A DNA stretch of 64,000 nucleotides from Macrobrachium rosenbergii (lineage: Eukaryota > Arthropoda > Malacostraca > Decapoda > Palaemonidae): NCBI RefSeq assembly GCF_040412425.1, contig NC_089781.1:55208813-55272812 (forward strand), in the 5' to 3' direction. A program made the translations under genes and the position numbers. Shown here one piece after another: positions 1 through 10,136 of this stretch; the first letter of the stretch is position 1; each line of letters begins with the position of its first letter. The notes below the pieces were generated by a model. It ran no database searches, was not told the DNA's origin, and worked only from the letters and a program-made list of their open reading frames with translations.

Positions 1-451
1 CCAGAGGGCGTGACTCCTCTGGCAGGATCATTTGCCCACATCTATGAAAATGGCACTGTGCCAAGTTGGCACTCATATAGTAATACCTAATGGCTATGGC
101 ATATCTTATCTTAAATGTATCATGCTGTGATAGGTATGAAAGGGAAGTCATAGGACTTATAAAATTGGAATATCTGTCAATGGCACTCTGCACTGGCAGA
201 GGGAATTAAAGTAAAATGTGGGCCTTGGTAAGGTGTGAAATAAATGTGAGTAATAATCAAAAATAAGAAAGGGGAAATGTTAAAGGGAAAAGAATAAATT
301 ACAGAGCTATGGGGAAAATAAATAGGTGAAGGACCCTGACATCCTCTTCTGGATAGAGGTGCCAAAGTCTTCGTAGGGAAAAGGGATGGCACTGTGCCAC
401 CTTGGCACAGGTGCCAGGAGAGCTCAGTGGCTCTCTTTAAGCTACCTGGAA
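1..451. other. No recognisable gene; probable retroelement flank
   Basis: This stretch follows the Gag-protease region at 452-2877 in that region's reading direction. Both strands show only short frames without recognisable domains. Short repeated phrases around 'ggcactgtgccaccttggc' occur at 51-75 and 389-412. No reverse transcriptase appears, so the pol part of the element is either missing or outside the window. Confidence 0.4.
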
Positions 452-1150
452 TTATCCACGCCCATGATATTTCCTCTGTGGACCACCTTTAGGTGGGCGG
501 TTTGTCTTGGCCAGGGAAATCGGTGGAATCGAGCCTGAGGAGGGTATCTGAGTGCCACCTGTGTCGGCTTCCTTGATGGCTGACGCAGGGGCCTTCTTTA
601 CAAGCCCTACCATGATCTGTTGCAGCTCCTCGAGTTCATCTGCCATTTGAGACATGGCAGAATCCTTACTCACTGTTGTGTCTGTGGCAGACTGAGACAG
701 AGAGGAAGCAGTCGTGGGGGGCTTGAGAGGCTCACAGGTAAGAATGACCAGCTCATGCACAGGTTGTGAGGCCGCATCTTTGGGTGAGCTTCCACTGTGG
801 TCGGAAGGATCTGCTCTCTTACCAGCACTGGTAGCGGAGCCAAGCTGGGAGAAGAGATGGGACCTGGACTGGGATCTCTGGAATGGAGATTGGGGGCGTG
901 CTCTGACACTAGCACTAAGGCAGAGTCAGGCACTAACATTTGATTTGGAATTTGCTCGTCGTTCAAGACGGACGGAGCTTGGCACTGCTCAGTGCACGCA
1001 AGTAGCACTGGCAGAGATTGTGAATCGAGGTTGGGATTTCCTGGAGGGAGATCTATTTGGGGCCCTGGCACTGGCACTGGGGCATGGGGGGGCCCACAGC
1101 ACATCGTACTCAGGTGGCACTGGCAGTGGAATGAATGCAGGAGTTTGATG
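452..1150 (-). pseudogene. Proline-rich tail of the Gag-protease region, with a short coiled-coil segment
   Basis: Reading leftwards from the protease remnant, about 230 codons give a proline/serine/alanine-rich stretch rich in 'PVP' and 'PSP' runs. A short helical segment follows (around 600-660, ADELEELQQIMVGLVKK), then a basic tail ending near 452. The frame changes between 1104-670 and 760-452 and contains stops. I do not recognise a family. It might be a linker or a structural extension of the polyprotein. It lies where reverse transcriptase would be expected and shows no RT motif. Confidence 0.4.
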
Positions 1151-1199
1151 CTTATTCATGCCTAATGAATGATTTGGGGGATTTGGACCCCTGGATTTC

Positions 1200-1541
1200 T
1201 GTAATTTAGATGGGACTGAAAGTTCTGTCCCAGGAGGATGTCATAACCTCCAGGAATGTATCTAGCTACTGTGAGGTTGCAGATCTCAGATCTATGGGGT
1301 CTCGTGATCCTCAACAGTAGGAAGTATCATCTTAACAGTGATTGACACCTTCAATCGTGACAAGTTTACATCTGTTAATGGTGGCTCCAAAGGGAACCTT
1401 GTCTTCCCTTATGAGGGACATTTGTGTGACAGAATCTTCAAATGCCTTGACCTGGCTGATGGGGCCTCTCCCTCGGGGAGGTGCCACATAAATGGGACCC
1501 TGGGCTGGAGGACCTAAGGATGTTGGGTCAGTGACTGCCAA
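1200..1541 (-). pseudogene. Retropepsin-like aspartic protease remnant
   Basis: The frame starting near 1541 has the layout of a retroviral-type protease. An active-site-like segment reads EDSVTQMSLIRE, and about 60 codons further, after frame shifts, a segment near 1223-1246 matches the conserved C-terminal 'ILLG' strand (DILLGQNF). The expected DSG/DTG triad is DSV, so the catalytic glycine is lost. Stops follow at about 1332 and below. In LTR elements this enzyme cleaves Gag and Pol; here it is probably inactive. It overlaps the end of the zinc-knuckle frame (1514) in another frame, as gag-pro junctions often do. Confidence 0.6.
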
Positions 1542-2877
1542 GGTAAGGGCAGGAGTACTTGACTTATTATTTTATTAGGGCATTTTGTCCATTGGGCAGA
1601 GTGCCCATAGACTTTGCAAGCAGGGCAATAAGTCCAGCTATAATCTTTACCTGGCACTGTCCAATTGGAGGGAGCAGGCCCTTTACCCTTTGTCCATGAC
1701 CCAGGCATGGCTTGTTGGGGTGTTGTCCCACTTGAGGACGTAGAGGGGTCTTCTGGCTGATTCTCCGCCTTCAAGTGGCACTGTTCAGTGGGGTGCCCTG
1801 TTCCCTTACAATGCCCACATATGGGTTTCTTATAGGGGTGCTCATTCTTGGGAGGTTGCTGGGAGTTGGTTGAGGCAGGCGAGGAGGGATATAATCTTCT
1901 TCCATGGGAACTAAAATGGGGATGATGCATATCCCAAATGTCAGCCCAACGACAGCACTCAACCACGTCTTAGGCACCTTGTCACATAGACAGGTGGCAA
2001 GGGCTGGCAGGGCATAATGTAAAAAGTCCTCAAGCTGGAAGAGTTCAAAGATTTCATCTGCACTTGTGGCTTTGAGAGATTCTAGCCATCGTTTTAAGGC
2101 TTGGGTCTTTTAAAAATCCACTCAGACCAGGTTTGGCCTGATTCCTTGGGCATATTCCTCCACCTTTCTCCACCTTTTCCTCCAAGGGTCAGGAGTTATT
2201 TCAAAAGCTTTTATAAAGGCTTGGCAGACAAGGGCAAGATTTCCTTGATCCTCAAGGGGGAGAGCATTGAATGTAATGGCACCCTTCCCTTCAAGGTGTT
2301 TTCCCAAGATCAGAGACACTTCTTCAGTAGAGGGCTGAAAGGTCACCAGGACCTTTTCAATATGGTCAAGCCAGGCATCAGGCTCGGCTTTGTCCCATTT
2401 TCTTATGAGGAAGCCTTCAATGCTGAGGGATGAGTGAAGCGAGGGTGTTGGTGTGTTGCGCATGTCATGAGCTGCCATTGCAAGCTGATGAGCTCTTTCT
2501 TTCTGCCTTTCCTGTCTTTCTGCCTCTTTTCGTTTCTCCAAGGCTATTCCTTCTTTCTCCTTCTCCTGTCTTTCTGCCTCTTCTTGTTTCTCCCTGGTTA
2601 TTCTTTCTTTCTCCTTCTCCTGTCTTTCTGCCTCTTTTCGTTTCTCCTGAGCTATTCTTTCTTTCTCCTTCTTTCTTTCTGCCTCTTCTCATTTCTCCTG
2701 GGCTATTTTTTCTTTATCCTTCTCCTATCTTTCTGACTCTTCTCGTTTCTCCTGGGCTATTCTTTCTTTCTCCTCCTGCCTTTCTGTCTCTCTTTCCGCT
2801 TTGGTATCGTCTACTCTCTCTTGGACCCAATCCCACAAGGCTTGTCCTGACAGTCCCATGTCCTTTCCAGTGGACAT
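1514..2877 (-). pseudogene. Retroelement Gag with N-terminal charged coiled coil and zinc knuckle
   Basis: The ATG at 2877 opens MSTGKDMGLSGQ, followed by a Glu/Lys/Arg-rich coiled coil of 18-residue (54-bp) repeats (about 2510-2790). A capsid-like segment runs from 2460 to 2122 (SLSIEGFLIRKWDKAEPDAW...). A SCAN-like segment spans about 2000-2080 (FELFQLEDFLHYALPALA). A zinc knuckle C-x2-C-x4-H-x4-C follows (near 1780-1825, CGHCKGTGHPTEQC). Gag packages element RNA; the knuckle binds nucleic acid. Breaks: in-frame stops inside the coiled coil near 2690 (CGA-to-TGA type) and 2726 (CAG-to-TAG type), a stop at 2122, and a frameshift near 1966. A second cysteine cluster (CPACKVYGHSAQWTKC) has irregular spacing. 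Confidence 0.7.
2510..2790 (-). repeat. 54-bp tandem repeats coding an 18-residue coiled-coil unit
   Basis: The phrase tttctgcctc and close variants recur at about 2517, 2571, 2625, 2676 and 2730, a spacing of 54 bp (once 51). On the minus strand each unit codes a charged block of the type EAERQEKEKERI. The period is a multiple of three, so copy number can change without shifting frame. Confidence 0.75.
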
Positions 2878-2945
2878 GTAGAACCTGAAGTCCTCATCTT
2901 GCTGAGATAACGCTTATATGGGTGTGACCCTTTAGAAAATCAATA

Positions 2946-3620
2946 TATCTAAAAGACTCAGGGCTGTTCGAGTGAACAGGTTCAATATGTCTGAAGAGAC
3001 GCAACATTGTTTGAAATGAACAGATTCAGGGTGTCTGAATAGCCTTGAGGTATCTCGAAAGACTCACGTTTGTTCGCGATGAACTGGTTTAAATATGTCT
3101 AAAAGACTCGGGGCTGTTCGAGTGAACAGGTTCAATATGTCAGAAGACTCAATAGTGTTCGAAATGAACAGATTCAGGGTGTCTGAACAGACACGCGCTG
3201 TCTGAAAAGACTCAAGTTGTCTGAAAAGCCTTAAATTTCAGGGTGTCTGAAAAGACTCAATTGTCCATAATGAATGAAAATTAATATGTCTGGATAAGAC
3301 TCAACTTCAGTGTGCCTGAAAGACTCAATTGTTCGAAATGAACGAAAATTAATATGTCTGATTAAGACAAATTTCAGGGTGTCTGAAAAGACTCAATTGT
3401 TTGTAATGAATGAAAATTAATATGCCTGAATAAGACTCGAATTTCAGGGTGTCTGAAAGACTCAATTGTTCGTAAAGAACGAGATAATGTGTCTGAATAA
3501 GTCTCAAACTCAGGGTGTCTGAAAGACTCAATGGTTCGTAATGAATGAAAATATGTCTAAATAAGACTCAAATTCCAGGGTGTCTGAAAGACTCAAGGGT
3601 TCTTAATGAACGAAAATTTA
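2946..3620. repeat. Tandem array of about 68-bp units upstream of gag
   Basis: The phrase 'cagggtgtctgaaaagactcaa' recurs near 3239, 3307, 3375, 3446, 3513 and 3577, with spacing of 65-71 bp. Each unit contains gtctga...gactcaa, a 'gttcg.aatgaa' block and 'ttaatatgtctga'. The left part (2951-3046 and 3101-3193) is a longer duplication of about 150 bp built from the same words. The array lies about 70 bp 5' of the Gag ATG on the minus strand, in the position of an LTR or leader. Confidence 0.8.
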
Positions 3621-3978
3621 GCCCAGGCTGCCGTAAGCCTTTATGTATACTTTATTTGTGGAGAGACGCTGCAAAACCAATAAAAGGCTTACAGGTTATA
3701 CACTTATGGTGTGTAAAGGAAATTTTCCTTGTGCTGTCAATATAATTTAAATGTGGTGCAATGAAAACAGTACATTGATCCTATCAAAATATTAAAATCT
3801 CCAACACACTAGGGTAAGACAAAAATGCTTAATCTTGACATGCACGGGGCAGTCCAGACTGCCGAGAGGTTATGCGTAGGGAAAGGAAGAAATTGTTATT
3901 CTCCGTTATCAAAACGAATCTTAGCTCACATGTGACTAATAATAGTAATAGTCAATGAATGAGTCAGGTGGGTGGGTC
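3621..3978. other. No gene seen
   Basis: AT-rich sequence between the 68-bp array and the (GA)n tract. An AATAAAAG hexamer occurs near 3677 on the plus strand, but no coding frame or element end could be tied to it. Confidence 0.4.
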
Positions 3979-3990
3979 TTGAGAGAGAGA

Positions 3991-4023
<33 letters not shown>

Positions 4024-4024
4024 G
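3979..4024. repeat. (GA)n microsatellite
   Basis: A nearly perfect run of GA dinucleotides, interrupted once by 'gat'. It generates an artificial Ser/Leu frame on the minus strand. Confidence 0.95.
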
Positions 4025-6031
4025 GATAAATCCAGCGATGTGAAAATAGCTGGAGTCAAAGCCTTGGTGGTCGCCTACAGCGTGCCTATCAGGGTATTCA
4101 GGACTTTCCAATTTTCCTTATCACATGGATGAAGGAATAGGGGCTCTATTCCTTTTTATTAACTCTTCGACTGAGTTGCTCCCTGGCTTCCTACTCTTAA
4201 AACATGCAGCCAACATGAGATAGCACAAAAATCTCGTGGAATGGTTAATATGCTCTCTCTTCTCATGAACTAAATTGGCATGCACATGGCTATCAATTAC
4301 CCAACACTGATTACAGTCACTTTTCACACCTAGCATAAACCTAAACAAAATATTTCAACTCGTACTTGAGCTGTGGAACTGGCTCTTCTGATGTGCTTAA
4401 AATGGAGGGGGTATGATACCAGGGTCATCTCTAATTATGCAGACCAGCTTAGCAGTTGCTATTCCGCTGGTAAGTTGCTACTGCAACTTGCACGTATGCT
4501 GGGAAGGAACGCTAATTGCTACGAATATACCTCAGATACTTAAGGAATTCTGGGCAGCAACGGATAAACACTGGGACTTCTTCACATTATAAAGAAATCT
4601 ACTGTATTTCATTAAAACATCTGGCTAAATAGATTACGGCAACTTCATACACAAACAAATCAAGGGAAATATTGTGGCTTAGGGTCTTCTTCATGTGAGG
4701 GAAGATTATGTAAACAAGGGTTCTCTTAACTAATTATATTTACATAATAAACACAGATCAGAAGAATGACAAATTACTGGGCAGAAAATAATAAGGACCT
4801 GATAAATGAATGAATCCTACACAGGAGAATATTCTACGTCGATGATATCTTAATAACAGAGACATCGCAGAGAGGTAGATTAAGGGGGTTGGCATAAGGC
4901 CACTGCACATGGGATAGAGCCAAGTGGTTCCACAGCCAGGGCCCATCTGCAAGATATGCAAAACGGTTATTTGCAAGGCTAATAAGACGCTCAAAGGGAA
5001 CTGAGGGAATGCACAGATGGTGCCAAATAACTCAGTTCAACACTAAATGCATAATTACGTTAACACTTGATGCACCAACACAAATTACTGAAGGTGATCA
5101 CACAATGGAAATAGAAAATAAATCAGACAGAGAAATAACAGGAATCGTGACTAAGAAACCTTATTCTGGTATATTACCTTCGTCAAGATGATGAGGTCCT
5201 CGTTCAATAGGGCACAGACAATGGAGGAGGAAATTAAGGGGATGCCACAACAAAAGTATAGTGGTTCGAACATCGGGGTTGAACATGTGAAGGGTACAAG
5301 GGACAGGCAACGGTAAGGGCATCTGCCCTTGGTGGAGTTCCGAGTGCTTCCCTCTCTCGACTACGGTTGCATCATTTATTTCTAACCTCGGGGGATTACG
5401 CCTGGGCATTCAGATAGATGGCGCAAAAGGTCAATATTCGCCTCGTTTTCCATAGTGAGCACATGGCATCCAGTCAGACCTTGCGGAGAGTTTACCATGG
5501 CCCAGGCGGTGAGGCGCCAACTTTCTCTTTTGGCTCCTCCCTTGCCTGTTACCTGATGCCGTTGAGGAAGGCCTCTTCGAAGGTCACCTGGAAACAAGGC
5601 CTTAGGGAGTCATTTTGATCAGAGAGAAGGATTGAAGGCTTAACCATTTTGGGAATGACGGATAACCATTTTGGGAATGAGGGAGCAAGTTTATGAAGGG
5701 GTGAATGAGAACCCACAGTTCTGGTGATTAAAACAATTGAAATGAATTTTATTTCTTTCTCTGTTTACGTTACGGATGTAAAAACGGGTGAGGATGCTTG
5801 GAACGAAGTTTCATTCGTCACAATATATATACGCAGGGGACGCGTTCCAGACACTCCCCCCTTTGCGAATAGTTAATATCCATGAATACTTAGAACCCTC
5901 CCTCTAAAAATACTTACAACTGCCTATATTGAACTTCAAGTATCATCCTACATTGAATATACCTCAAATTATTATTGTATTTATTACTATATTAATCTTT
6001 GAAATTATATTACTAATATTTCAAAGTCATC
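4025..6031. other. Intergenic or decayed repeat DNA, no gene recognised
   Basis: Only short frames without recognisable domains. The phrase 'ccattttgggaatga' is directly repeated at about 5645 and 5670. The part 5160-5600 is GC-richer than its flanks and has overlapping minus-strand frames of 70-80 codons that match no family I know; it may be an old transposon fragment. Confidence 0.4.
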
Positions 6032-6035
6032 TTAA

Positions 6036-8230
6036 CCCTTTAACGCCGAAGCCCTATTTACAAAAATGTCTCCCGTATGCTGGCGGCGTTCGGTGAGTTA
6101 GCGCCGAAGCGGAAAAAAAGTTTTTTTCAAAAAATTGCAGCACGCTTAGTTTTTAAGATTAAGAGTTCATTTTTGGCTCATTTTTTTGTCATTGCCTGAA
6201 GTTTAGTATGCAACCATCAGAAATGAAAAAAAATATCATTATCATATATAAATATTGGAATATATGACAGTGCAAAAAAAAACTCGTATATAATTGTATA
6301 CAAATCGCGCTGTAGGCAAAACAGTTAAAGCTAATGAGTTAATTTTTTTTAGTTGTATTGTACACTAAATTGCGATGATTTTGGTATATAACAAATTTTA
6401 AAACGATCAAAGCAACACAGAGAAAATATTATCACAAAATGATGCATGAATTCGTAATGCGTGGACGTAAAAAAATTTTTTTTTTTTAAAATTCACAATA
6501 AATCGAAATATTGTGCTAGAGACTTCCTGTTTGTTGAAAAATGAAGCTAATTGATTGAATATTACTAGACTTTAAGTGTTTTAGCTTACAATTGCAGTTT
6601 TCGACCATTTCAGTCGAGTTAAAGTTGAACAAAAGTCGAATTTTTTCTATTTATCGTGATTTATATGGAAATATTTCAAAACTGATAAAAGCTACAACCA
6701 TGAGTTATTTTTTGTTGTATTGTACATGAAATTGCGCACATTTTCATATATAAAACTTTATGTAACGACTAATTTAAAGCGGTGCAAATATTGCGACAAC
6801 AAAATGAAAGAATTTCTGTGATGTTCAGCCGAGTTACCGCGCAGACGTAAGGAAAATGTTTTTTTAAAATTCACCATAAATCGAAATATTGTGCTAGAGA
6901 CTTCCAATTTAATGCAAAATGAAGTTAAACGATTGAATATTACTAGAATGTAAGAGTTTTAGCTTACAATTGCGTTTTTTACCATTTCGGTCGAGTTAAA
7001 GTTGACCGAAGATTGAAATTTTGGCAATTATCGTGATTTATGAGAAAATATTTCAAAACTGATAAAAGCTACAACCATGAGCTATTTTCTGTTGTATTCT
7101 ACATGAAATTGCGCACATTTTCATATATAAAAGTTTATGTAACGACTAATGTAAAACGATGCAAACATTATGACAACATGACGAAAGAATTTCTGAGATG
7201 TTCGGCCGAGTTACAGCGCGCAGACGTAAGGAAAAATTTTTTTTTTTTTTCAGAAATTCACCATAAGTCGAAATATTGTGCTAGAGACTTCCAGTTTGTT
7301 GCAAAATGAAGGTACATGATTGAATATTACTAGAATGTAAGAGTTTTAACTTATAATTGCGTTTTTTTACCATTTCGGTCGAGTAAAATTTGACCGAAGG
7401 TTGAAATTTTGGCAGTTATCGTGATTTATATGAAAATATTTCAAAACTGATAAAAGCTACAACCATGAGTTATTTTCTGTTGTATTCTACATGAAATTGC
7501 GCACATTTCCATATATAAAACTTTATGTAACGACTAATATAAAACAGTGCAAACATTACGACAACGTGACGAAAGAATTTCTGGCGCGGACGTAAGGAAA
7601 AAGTTTTTTCAAAAATTCACCATAAATCAAAATATTGTGCTAGAGACTTCCAATTGGTTGCAAAATGAAGGTAACTGATTGAATATTACTAGATCGTAAG
7701 AGTTTTAGCTTAAAATTGCGTTTTTTGACCATTTCGGTCGAGTCAAAGTTGACCGAAGGTTGAAATTTTGGCAGTTATCGTGGTTTATATGAAAATATTT
7801 CCAAACTGATAAAGCTACAACCATGGGTTGTATTTTTGCTGTAGTGTACATGAAATTGCACACATTTTCATATATAAAAATTTATGTAACGGCTAATATA
7901 GAACAGTGCAAAAATTACGACAAAATGACGAAAGAATTTATGAAATTTTCGGCCAAGTTACCGCCGTGCGTAAGAAAAAGTTTTTTCAAAAATTCACCAT
8001 AAATCGAAATATTGTGCTAGAGACTTCCAATTTGTTGCAAAATGAAGGTACATGATTGAATATTACTAGAATGTAAGAGTTTTAGCTTACAATTGCGTTT
8101 TTCGACCATTTCGGTCGAGTCAAAATTGACCGAAGGTTGAAATTTTTTGTAGTCGACATATGGTACGTCCACTCGGCACCCAACAGACAATTTTAGTTGA
8201 TGTATGATACGTCCAATAGGCGTTTAAGGG
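6036..8230. mobile_element. Non-autonomous piggyBac-type element, 2.2 kb
   Basis: The left end reads CCCTTTAACGCC and the right end, read inward, CCCTTAAACGCC. The element is flanked by TTAA at 6032-6035 and 8231-8234, the target duplication typical of piggyBac. Both ends are shared with the larger element at 28430-42248, including the subterminal block around 8165-8215 (ccactcggcacccaacagac). It has no transposase. Its interior is about four to five tandem units of roughly 380 bp. It is most simply a deletion derivative mobilised by a transposase like that of the larger element. Confidence 0.88.
6480..8150. repeat. Tandem units of about 380 bp inside the piggyBac derivative
   Basis: The block 'ataaatcgaaatattgtgctagagacttcc' recurs at about 6493, 6875, 7263, 7623 and 8000. 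Each unit also holds 'accatttcggtcgagt', 'aaaatatttcaaaactgataaaagctacaaccatgag' and 'catgaaattgcgcacatttt'. The same units occur in the 28430-42248 element. No coding capacity is evident. Confidence 0.85.
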
Positions 8231-8234
8231 TTAA

Positions 8235-8709
8235 ACATTAGTACCCTTAAAAATATATACATACATACTTCTATCCTTCGAGCCAAAACAGAGAGAGTTA
8301 CCATTAATTTACATTCAGCCAGATGTGCTGGCACAGGAAGAAGAGAGAGGGGAAGGAAGGAAAAAAGAGAAACTGATTTTATCACATAGTGGCAACATTT
8401 ACCCTTGGTCAGAAATGTCAAGTAATTTGACATATTTGACAGGTTCACCCACCCCCTGAGCTCCAAGACTCAAGGAGAAGATCAGGGTTGAAATTTGTTT
8501 GTTTAAAATTTTTCATGACTTACTATAGAAATGCATGAATGTAATTACAGTGTATTATTATTATCATTATTTGAAAATAGTTGTGACTTTTTTGCCCTGT
8601 TTAGTACTAGCCCCTCAAGGATCAAATGTCCCTAAGAGAATTGATGATTTCAGAAATTCCGTGAAAATTTCAGGGATTTTGTGAAATCCCTGGTTTCACA
8701 GTCTGACTG

Positions 8710-8710
<1 letters not shown>
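8235..8710. other. No gene seen
   Basis: AT-rich unique-looking sequence between the piggyBac element and the (TA)n tract. No domain or repeat was recognised. Confidence 0.4.
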
Positions 8711-8799
<89 letters not shown>

Positions 8800-8800
8800 T
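8711..8800. repeat. (TA)n microsatellite
   Basis: About 40 TA units. Confidence 0.97.
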
Positions 8801-8855
8801 AATATACTACTGTATACTACTGCAAGGGAAAGAAAGAGAATTTAATTGAACTTAC

Positions 8856-9036
8856 TTAGATCCATATTTCATTGTGTGGAGTAACTTCAACTCATGGTTC
8901 TTGTGCTCTTCTTGAAGAAGACTTACACTTGCTATTATAGCACTAATTGATTTGTAGGCAACTGCAGGGTCTAAGGGAACTCCTCCAAAAGTTACTTCTT
9001 GAGACCCCTCGATGACTAATGCACTTTCACAGGCAT
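8856..9036 (-). CDS. Candidate internal exon of an unidentified host gene
   Basis: On the minus strand a 181-base open block is bounded by a good acceptor (pyrimidine-rich tttatctcttgaatatAG, ending at 9037) and a consensus donor (GTAAGTT from 8855). Entry is in the middle of a codon with two bases remaining, and exit leaves two bases. It encodes about 60 residues, including SALVIEGSQEVTFGGVPLDP and a helical HKNHELKLLHTMKYG end. Composition is protein-like rather than low complexity, and no transposon family is suggested. I do not recognise the protein. No second exon was found within the window, so the gene would have to extend over transposon-filled introns or outside. It could also be a chance open frame. 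Confidence 0.42.
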
Positions 9037-9442
9037 CTATATTCAAGAGATAAAACTAAATTAATCAAAAAAAATCACAGAAAAGAGTAAAACAAGCAGT
9101 ATACAAGAGTTTCTGATAAATCCAAAACCTATTAATATATAATTACAAAACCTGATTTATGCAAATTAAATTCTTATCCTTTCAAATAAATTATTTTGAT
9201 AGTGTAGCCATTGTCTGTCCTACAACAAACCAACCAACATAAAAGAATTCTCTAATAGACAGTCTTGGTTTGACATGGTGACAGTATAAAAGGACTTAAA
9301 GTAAGAGGGCTCTTTCCCTTGCCTATAGCATCTACCTGGTTTTCCCAATCATGCTTCACACACAGATGTAGCAACAGCACACAGGTTGGCCAAGATTTCC
9401 ACATCTCTTAGGTCTTGTGCATCACTCACAAGCCGGAAACCG

Positions 9443-9772
9443 TGCTCACAGTGCCGTATTGTGTGTTTGAACTATCAAAATAGGCAGTTCTAAGTGTTTT
9501 TAGAAAGGTTCTAAGTATTTGCCGGTTCTAGCTATTCGCAGGGGGGTGTGGTACGCATCCCCTGTGAATACGGGAGGTTTACTGTGGAACCTAACCCCAT
9601 CGTGAGTAGGAAAATACCTATATAAGCATTTTTAGTTTTATTATTGTGTGTTTAAACTATCAAAATTGGCAGTGGCAGTTCTAAGTGTTTTTAGAAGGGT
9701 TCTAGGTATTCGCAGGTTCTAGCTATTCACGGATGGGTGTTGTATGCATCCCCCATGAATACAGGGGGTTTA
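9443..9772 (-). mobile_element. Two head-to-tail truncated left ends of the pogo-like element
   Basis: On the minus strand, left terminal sequences (CAGTAAACC...GAATAGCTA...ACACTTAGAACTGCC) start at 9772 and again at 9592. Each is cut after about 150-180 bp. The first fragment stops in ggttaggttc and the second terminus begins immediately. The outer end is followed by TA and then by LINE A coding sequence. They match the left halves in the 12869-17329 cluster. Confidence 0.75.
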
Positions 9773-9775
9773 CTG

Positions 9776-10134
9776 TATACAGTATTGCTAATTCCACCAT
9801 TGGAAAAATGGTCTGGCTAAAATCTAGTGCCAATTGGGATAGCATTATTGAAGCATGTCACGCACTTAATATTTCAGATGCTGTATCAGATCCAGACCTC
9901 AAGAAGAAGCTAAATGAAATGCTGATGGCTATTTTAGTAAGGTATGTCCCTAGAAAGGTCATCACATTCAGGACAAATGACAAGATATGGATTGATGATA
10001 CACGCAGATGAGCTTATCATGACAAACAGACCAAATGCTACACATGGAGATGAAATCATTCACATGAAAATTACACCATTTTTTTGTCTCGCCATCCTGC
10101 AAATAGAATTTATCATGTTAAGTACTATGTTAAG
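9776..10134 (+). pseudogene. LINE A, segment 1: endonuclease-to-RT linker
   Basis: An open frame here contains WDSIIEACHAL, a short helical region and KVITFRTNDKIWIDDTRRA. That matches the linker after the endonuclease of jockey-like non-LTR elements, where a 'K-x-W-F/I-[DN]-D-x-C/R-R' motif is followed by a basic helical stretch. The frame stops at 10011, and residual similarity continues to the Tigger insertion at 10137. Most of the N-terminal RT is missing between this segment and segment 2. Confidence 0.65.
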
Positions 10135-10136
10135 TA

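Noticed and set aside
714..1148. Plus-strand frame of 144 codons
   Set aside because: Opposite strand of the proline-rich Gag-protease tail; the minus strand is continuous with recognisable Gag and protease.
2430..2888. Plus-strand hydrophobic frame (Phe/Leu/Ser) resembling membrane segments
   Set aside because: It is the complement of the charged coiled-coil repeats of Gag.
2946..3620. Possible CRISPR array because of regular short repeats
   Set aside because: Repeats are contiguous with no unique spacers, and the setting is eukaryotic; it is a tandem satellite-like array.
5161..5618. Overlapping frames of 66-82 codons as a small host gene
   Set aside because: No conserved domain, no splice signals consistent with the frames, and composition is not clearly coding.
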